Source: Rikenellaceae bacterium
GTDB taxonomy: Bacteria; Bacteroidota; Bacteroidia; Bacteroidales; UBA932
NCBI GenBank assembly: GCA_900769385.1
Contig: CAAGGO010000231.1
Coordinates: forward strand, 1-10,401
Direction: 5' to 3'
DNA length: 10,401 nucleotides
Positions within the stretch are counted from its first letter, which is position 1, and each line of letters begins with the position of its first letter. The position numbers and the translations under genes are program-made. The notes below the pieces were generated by a model. The model did not search any database. It saw only the letters and a program-made list of their open reading frames with translations, and was not told the origin of the DNA. This document shows positions 7,801-10,401 of the stretch, in pieces.

Positions 7801-9125
7801 GTATATCCCCAAGGCTCATAGTATGAAGGGAATACGGTAAGGTCCATTCCAATCAGAAGATCATAATACTTCACATTGAAAATGCCGTCATTGCCGTTAA
7901 GATAGCTTGGAACAAACACAACACCAATATTGTCATTCTTGGCATTGAATCCATAGTATCTCATTTTTCCCGATATCGCATCATACTCAGGCTCTACCAG
8001 ATAATGTGTGGAATTTGTTGTGTAATCCACATTGCCTGCTCCGGCAAGCTTCTGAAGAAGCTCCTTGTCAGGACCGTTGCTCCAGGCAGGAATCATAACA
8101 AAAGCAAGAACTTTTTTTCCGCTGTACTGGCTGTTCTTGATTCTGCCCAATGCATCAAGGAATACATCAATACCCTTGTTCTTGTACTCATATCTTCCAC
8201 CAATTCCCACAAGTACAGTATCATTGCCATACTCTACTCCGTGCATTGCAGAGGCAACCCCAAGCAGTTTTTTGCGGGCATCCTCCCTACTTGCATCAAA
8301 TTTGTCATCAGCCGGCACAAAGCTGTTGTCAAATCCGTTTGGAGTAATGATGTCAACTTCCCTTTTTATGAATTGTCTGCACTCTGCAGCTGTAATGTCA
8401 CTTACTGTAGTGAATACATCCGCATTGAGTGCTGCCGTTTTCTCCAGAGAATGTTTTGCAGTTACGTTGAACTGTTTTGCCTTTTCATCTGCATCATACA
8501 ATTCCAATGAATCATACAAAGGCATATTGTTGCACGCAAGACATCTTCCAACCACTGTTGCATGCGTTGTAAATACTGTTCCAATGGAGAGATTCTTGCT
8601 CTTGAGGTAAAGTATACCTGAACCTGTCATCCACTCGTGGAACTGCGCTACCACTTTCTGGTGAGGTTTAAGGTTGAACTTTACAAAACTCTCCACTACT
8701 TTACCTGCCGCATAACCAAATAGCGCAGACTCCACATAGTCCCATTGTCCGCTCAATGAATCCAGTCCGAACTTCTCCCACATCTGGGCAAAGATCTCGT
8801 CCTTCTTGGCAACAAAAGGGGTAAAGTCAACAAGAATGGCTATTGGGTTTCCAGGTACATTCCATCTTCCCACTCTAACTCTCAATCCGTCTGAAGCAGC
8901 CTGTTGCTTCCACACCCTGAACAGGATTGGATCCTCAAGGAACTCAGGGTTCTGTGACTCATCCATCCACACATCGGGACCAATCATAATATGATTCTTC
9001 CCGTAGTCATTGGAAAGGTTGAGTGCTTTGGTGGCTACAACTGTATGTATTCCACCAACTTTATTGCACACTTCCCAGCTGGTTTCAAACAGATAATCGG
9101 GTTTGTTGATTTTCTCAATTACCAT
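4890..9125 (-). CDS. GT3 glycogen synthase-GT35 alpha-glucan phosphorylase fusion
   Basis: One uninterrupted 1411-residue frame carries two complete enzymes. Residues 1-555 are a GT3 glycogen synthase of the animal/fungal type: YLFETSWEVCNKVGGIHTVV (11-30), QFHEWMTG (161-168), TTHAT (186-190), TPNGFD (261-266), GGRYEYKNKGIDVF (309-322) and PSYYEPWGYTPLE (433-445), with the expected catalytic E437 and E445. This type uses UDP-glucose to extend alpha-1,4-glucan. Residues about 558-1411 are a short-form GT35 phosphorylase: SKNLWWCWN (590-598, DUF3417-like), YSGGLGILAGDYLKEASD (683-700), YHCNEGHAAF (831-840), TTHTPVAAGHD (871-881), GFARRFATYKRAHL (1061-1074), and EASGTSGEKAVMNG (1158-1171) with K1166 as the likely pyridoxal-phosphate lysine. 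A beta-rich tail covers about 1325-1411. This half releases glucose-1-phosphate. In many Bacteroidales these are two proteins. It follows a GH57 gene and overlaps ribF by 10 nt. Confidence 0.93.
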   Translation of the reverse strand: MVIEKINKPDYLFETSWEVCNKVGGIHTVVATKALNLSNDYGKNHIMIGPDVWMDESQNPEFLEDPILFRVWKQQAASDGLRVRVGRWNVPGNPIAILVDFTPFVAKKDEIFAQMWEKFGLDSLSGQWDYVESALFGYAAGKVVESFVKFNLKPHQKVVAQFHEWMTGSGILYLKSKNLSIGTVFTTHATVVGRCLACNNMPLYDSLELYDADEKAKQFNVTAKHSLEKTAALNADVFTTVSDITAAECRQFIKREVDIITPNGFDNSFVPADDKFDASREDARKKLLGVASAMHGVEYGNDTVLVGIGGRYEYKNKGIDVFLDALGRIKNSQYSGKKVLAFVMIPAWSNGPDKELLQKLAGAGNVDYTTNSTHYLVEPEYDAISGKMRYYGFNAKNDNIGVVFVPSYLNGNDGIFNVKYYDLLIGMDLTVFPSYYEPWGYTPLESLAFRVPTVTTTLAGFGLWVKDYYKGAHPGIEVIERNDSNYDAIVEGVIARVLAVAALGDDERNAYRMNAKEVSNIALWENNVKYYLEAYSSALDKVVERNGAFPEFKESQEMTYHRFKANSPEWRTLLINKDLPTKLKHLDTISKNLWWCWNQDAIELFKMVDEELWQIANGNPIAMLDMVDLKRYKELASDEAFLAKLDAVYKNFKKYMDCKSKPTTPQISYFCMEYGLDTSLKIYSGGLGILAGDYLKEASDMNVNMNAVGFLYKYGYFTQQLSAQGEQVANYDPQDFTKTPATPVMDADNNWVTISVAFPGRNIYARVWKVAVGRIDLYLLDSDIDQNLPEDRCVTHQLYGGDWENRLKQELLLGIGGIRALRALGIDSEVYHCNEGHAAFIGLERLREYVQNKGLSFDEALEVVRASSLYTTHTPVAAGHDAFPEDMLRTYISHYPARLNIDWTALMALGKIDPYNQGEKFSMSNLAANLSQEVNGVSWLHGKVSQDILGNLWPGYLPEELHVSYVTNGVHYPTWTAPEWKEVHAEVFGEEFKTHHYDRSCFNGIRKVADETIWGIRTALKSKLIAKVKEVISNPAAANHYSPAQIVKIKETLRDDVLTIGFARRFATYKRAHLLFRNLERLNEIVNNPEHPVQFLFAGKAHPADKPGQDLIKHIVEVSKMPQFIGKIVFVPNYDITIAKHLVQGVDIWMNTPTRPLEASGTSGEKAVMNGVMHFSVLDGWWVEGYKEGAGWMLPMERSYDNQGFQDELDAATIYNIIEGEIAPMYYDKNEKGISSPWIETIKNCVANVACNFTTNRMMEDYINKYYLPLAKRASKIVAKEYAMAKDIAEWKKKMRREWPMIEVISSSNVDNLSGALLLNNEYNAELVLSVGEIDPQDLGIELVLAEPNKKGKLCIKEIFEYKVKESKDGVATYKCKIVPDKTGAYHAALRMYAKNKQLPHRQDFELVKWL

Positions 9126-9149
9126 TATTATCGTTCTCTTTTTTAACTC

Positions 9150-9205
9150 AAATTTGACTCAAAAGGGCAAAATCGTTTAAAATCTTGTCCTTTTGAGTCA
9201 AATTT
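9150..9205. repeat. Long inverted repeat before the synthase/phosphorylase gene
   Basis: The arms 9150-9166 (AAATTTGACTCAAAAGG) and 9189-9205 are perfect 17-base reverse complements. They extend inward to 21 bp (9150-9170 and 9185-9205) with one G.T mismatch, around a 14-nt A/T-rich loop. Each arm also contains its own odd palindrome, TTTGA-C/G-TCAAA, so the element can equally be read as two operator-like sites about 39 bp apart. It lies 24 nt upstream of the fusion start and 28 nt past the GH57 stop. On the - strand the downstream side is A-rich rather than T-rich, so it is not a normal terminator for GH57. It may be an operator pair, a processing or stability hairpin, or a translation-control structure. 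Confidence 0.8.
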
Positions 9206-9233
9206 CACTCACTTATTTCTATTGTTTTTTGAA

Positions 9234-10401
9234 TTATTTCTTTTTGGTCTTGCTGTTTGCTTTCTCAACTCTAAGAGCAAAGTCGCTCAATACATTCATA
9301 TAGTTGATAAACGCCTCGTATGGTGTATCGTATGGGTTGAAGTATTTGTGGACAGCTCCGTCAGAGAAGAATTTTGTACACATATAGTAGAAGTGGTCAC
9401 TCTCCTGCAATTTTCTGAAATCTGCAAGAAGCTCTGCATCTTTTGATGCAATAACACCTTTCTCCAAAGAGTACAATTTCTCAAATGCCTCATTCTGAAG
9501 CTCATTACCCAACCATGCACTTGTATCTCTCTCCTCGTCTGCCCACGAAATTGCGTATGGTACGTGAAGAGGTGCTACCGGCTGATGTTTTGCTGCAGCC
9601 TCTGAAGGGGTAACAAACTTAAGCTCAGTATTTGCAAGAACTGCATCGGGCAAAGCGCGCATGAACTCAAAGATACCGGTTGATGCATTCTGGTGCTCAC
9701 CAAATGTCTCATAGTCCATAAACAGGTTGATGATATCATCATTTGCCGCACTCTCAGCCAACCACGATGCATACTGGTCACTTGTCAAATTGTTGCCTGC
9801 AAATCTGAATGCAATGTCATCACTAAGATTGAAATTCTTAAGAAGAAGTTTCAATTTTGGATTGATGGCATTTGTATACAAGAAGTTAGGGCTCTTCCAA
9901 CCAAGGATGTGCTTAGCACCCTCTGTAAGCATGGTAGTATAGCCCATATCTGCAACTGCCTCACCAATTGCATCTGAATATATAAGCTCAGTATTTCTGA
10001 AAGTTTTTGGTTTTACGCCAAAATGTTTCTTGATTGCTGCAGCGTGCTCCTTAACCTGGTTCTTGAACTCTTTCTCAGATTTCAATGAAGCAAGGCTGTG
10101 TGAATATGTCTCAGCAAGGAACTCAACACATTTTGTAGATGCAAGTTTCTTGAAGCTCTCAAGTACCTCTGGAGCATACTGCTCAAACTGCTCAAGGGCT
10201 GCGCCTGAAATAGAGAATGCCACCTTAAAGTTTTTGCCGTGTTTCTGGATAAGCTCATAGATAAGCTCATTCATTGGAAGATAACAACGCTGTGCAATCC
10301 TTTTTAGGATAGTTCTGTTGGCAAACTCATCAAAATACTGAGAATCATTGCCTATATCAAAAAATCTGTACAATCTTAGCCTGTCTGGCTGATGCACCTG
10401 A
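9234..10401 (-). CDS. GH57 glycoside hydrolase (alpha-amylase-like), 5' end missing
   Basis: The frame is open through the right edge. The apparent GTG start at 10397 is an internal valine, since the preceding codon reads Q, giving the family motif QVHQPDRLRLYRFFDIGND. About ten N-terminal residues lie outside. Counting that valine as residue 1 (387 residues visible), HQP is at 2-4. NTELIYSD at 135-142 gives E137 as the likely nucleophile, and FMDYETFGEHQ at 226-236 gives D228 as the likely acid/base. HFYYMCTKFFSDG at 335-347 is also family-like. GH57 enzymes are retaining alpha-glucan hydrolases, glucanotransferases or branching enzymes with a (beta/alpha)7 barrel. The visible part lacks an extra C-terminal domain, so the whole protein is about 400 residues, shorter than GH57 branching enzymes. 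Position beside the glycogen synthase/phosphorylase gene implies action on intracellular glycogen; the exact reaction is not settled by sequence. The protein ends in a lysine-rich tail. Confidence 0.92.
   Translation of the reverse strand, partial: QVHQPDRLRLYRFFDIGNDSQYFDEFANRTILKRIAQRCYLPMNELIYELIQKHGKNFKVAFSISGAALEQFEQYAPEVLESFKKLASTKCVEFLAETYSHSLASLKSEKEFKNQVKEHAAAIKKHFGVKPKTFRNTELIYSDAIGEAVADMGYTTMLTEGAKHILGWKSPNFLYTNAINPKLKLLLKNFNLSDDIAFRFAGNNLTSDQYASWLAESAANDDIINLFMDYETFGEHQNASTGIFEFMRALPDAVLANTELKFVTPSEAAAKHQPVAPLHVPYAISWADEERDTSAWLGNELQNEAFEKLYSLEKGVIASKDAELLADFRKLQESDHFYYMCTKFFSDGAVHKYFNPYDTPYEAFINYMNVLSDFALRVEKANSKTKKK

Noticed and set aside
8004..8610. Two long open frames on the + strand (168 and 181 codons) opposite the fusion gene
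   Set aside because: They lie wholly antisense to highly conserved GT3 coding sequence, have cysteine/serine-rich compositions with no recognisable domain, and overlap each other in different frames.
9150..9205. Reading the inverted repeat as an ordinary terminator for GH57
   Set aside because: On the - strand the sequence after the stem is GAGTTAAAAAAGAG, with no T-tract, and the stem is A/T-rich with a 14-nt loop.
10395..10397. GTG as the start of the GH57 gene
   Set aside because: The preceding codon is in frame and gives QVHQPDRLR, the expected internal GH57 motif; the true start lies beyond the window edge.

Overview
The window looks like chromosomal core sequence from a member of the Bacteroidota, most likely order Bacteroidales. 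Four things point there: a MacA-like efflux adaptor followed directly by tsaB; the order greA, then a HIT protein, then a DUF4369-type thioredoxin-fold lipoprotein; a GH57 enzyme beside a eukaryote-type (GT3) glycogen synthase and a short-form alpha-glucan phosphorylase; and a TAnnTTTG-type promoter box with no clear Shine-Dalgarno sequences. Synthase and phosphorylase being one polypeptide suggests a lineage such as Rikenellaceae, but that is only a guess. I saw no mobile element, CRISPR array, tRNA or rRNA.

Layout. Bases 1-1364 (+) hold the 3' part of an RND/ABC-type efflux periplasmic adaptor gene and, 5 nt later, tsaB (tRNA t6A37 modification). A strong two-way hairpin terminator at 1367-1397 separates this unit from everything to its right, which is all on the - strand. 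Reading leftward from 10401: a GH57 glycoside hydrolase (5' end outside the window), a 108-nt gap holding a long inverted repeat, a 1411-residue fusion of GT3 glycogen synthase with GT35 phosphorylase, ribF (overlapping the fusion gene by 10 nt), a small single-pass membrane protein of unknown function (TAATG overlap with ribF), a 77-nt gap with a candidate promoter and a terminator-like hairpin, then greA, a HIT-family hydrolase, and a lipoprotein with a thioredoxin fold but no CxxC.

How the genes work together. GH57 plus the synthase/phosphorylase fusion form a compact glycogen synthesis and breakdown module. The overlaps tie ribF and the membrane protein to it by position, and probably by transcription and translation. 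The greA-HIT-lipoprotein unit appears to have its own promoter, and its leader hairpin could act as an attenuator. The most notable items are the single-chain synthase/phosphorylase, the inverted repeat in front of it, the greA leader hairpin, and the lipoprotein that has lost its redox cysteines.
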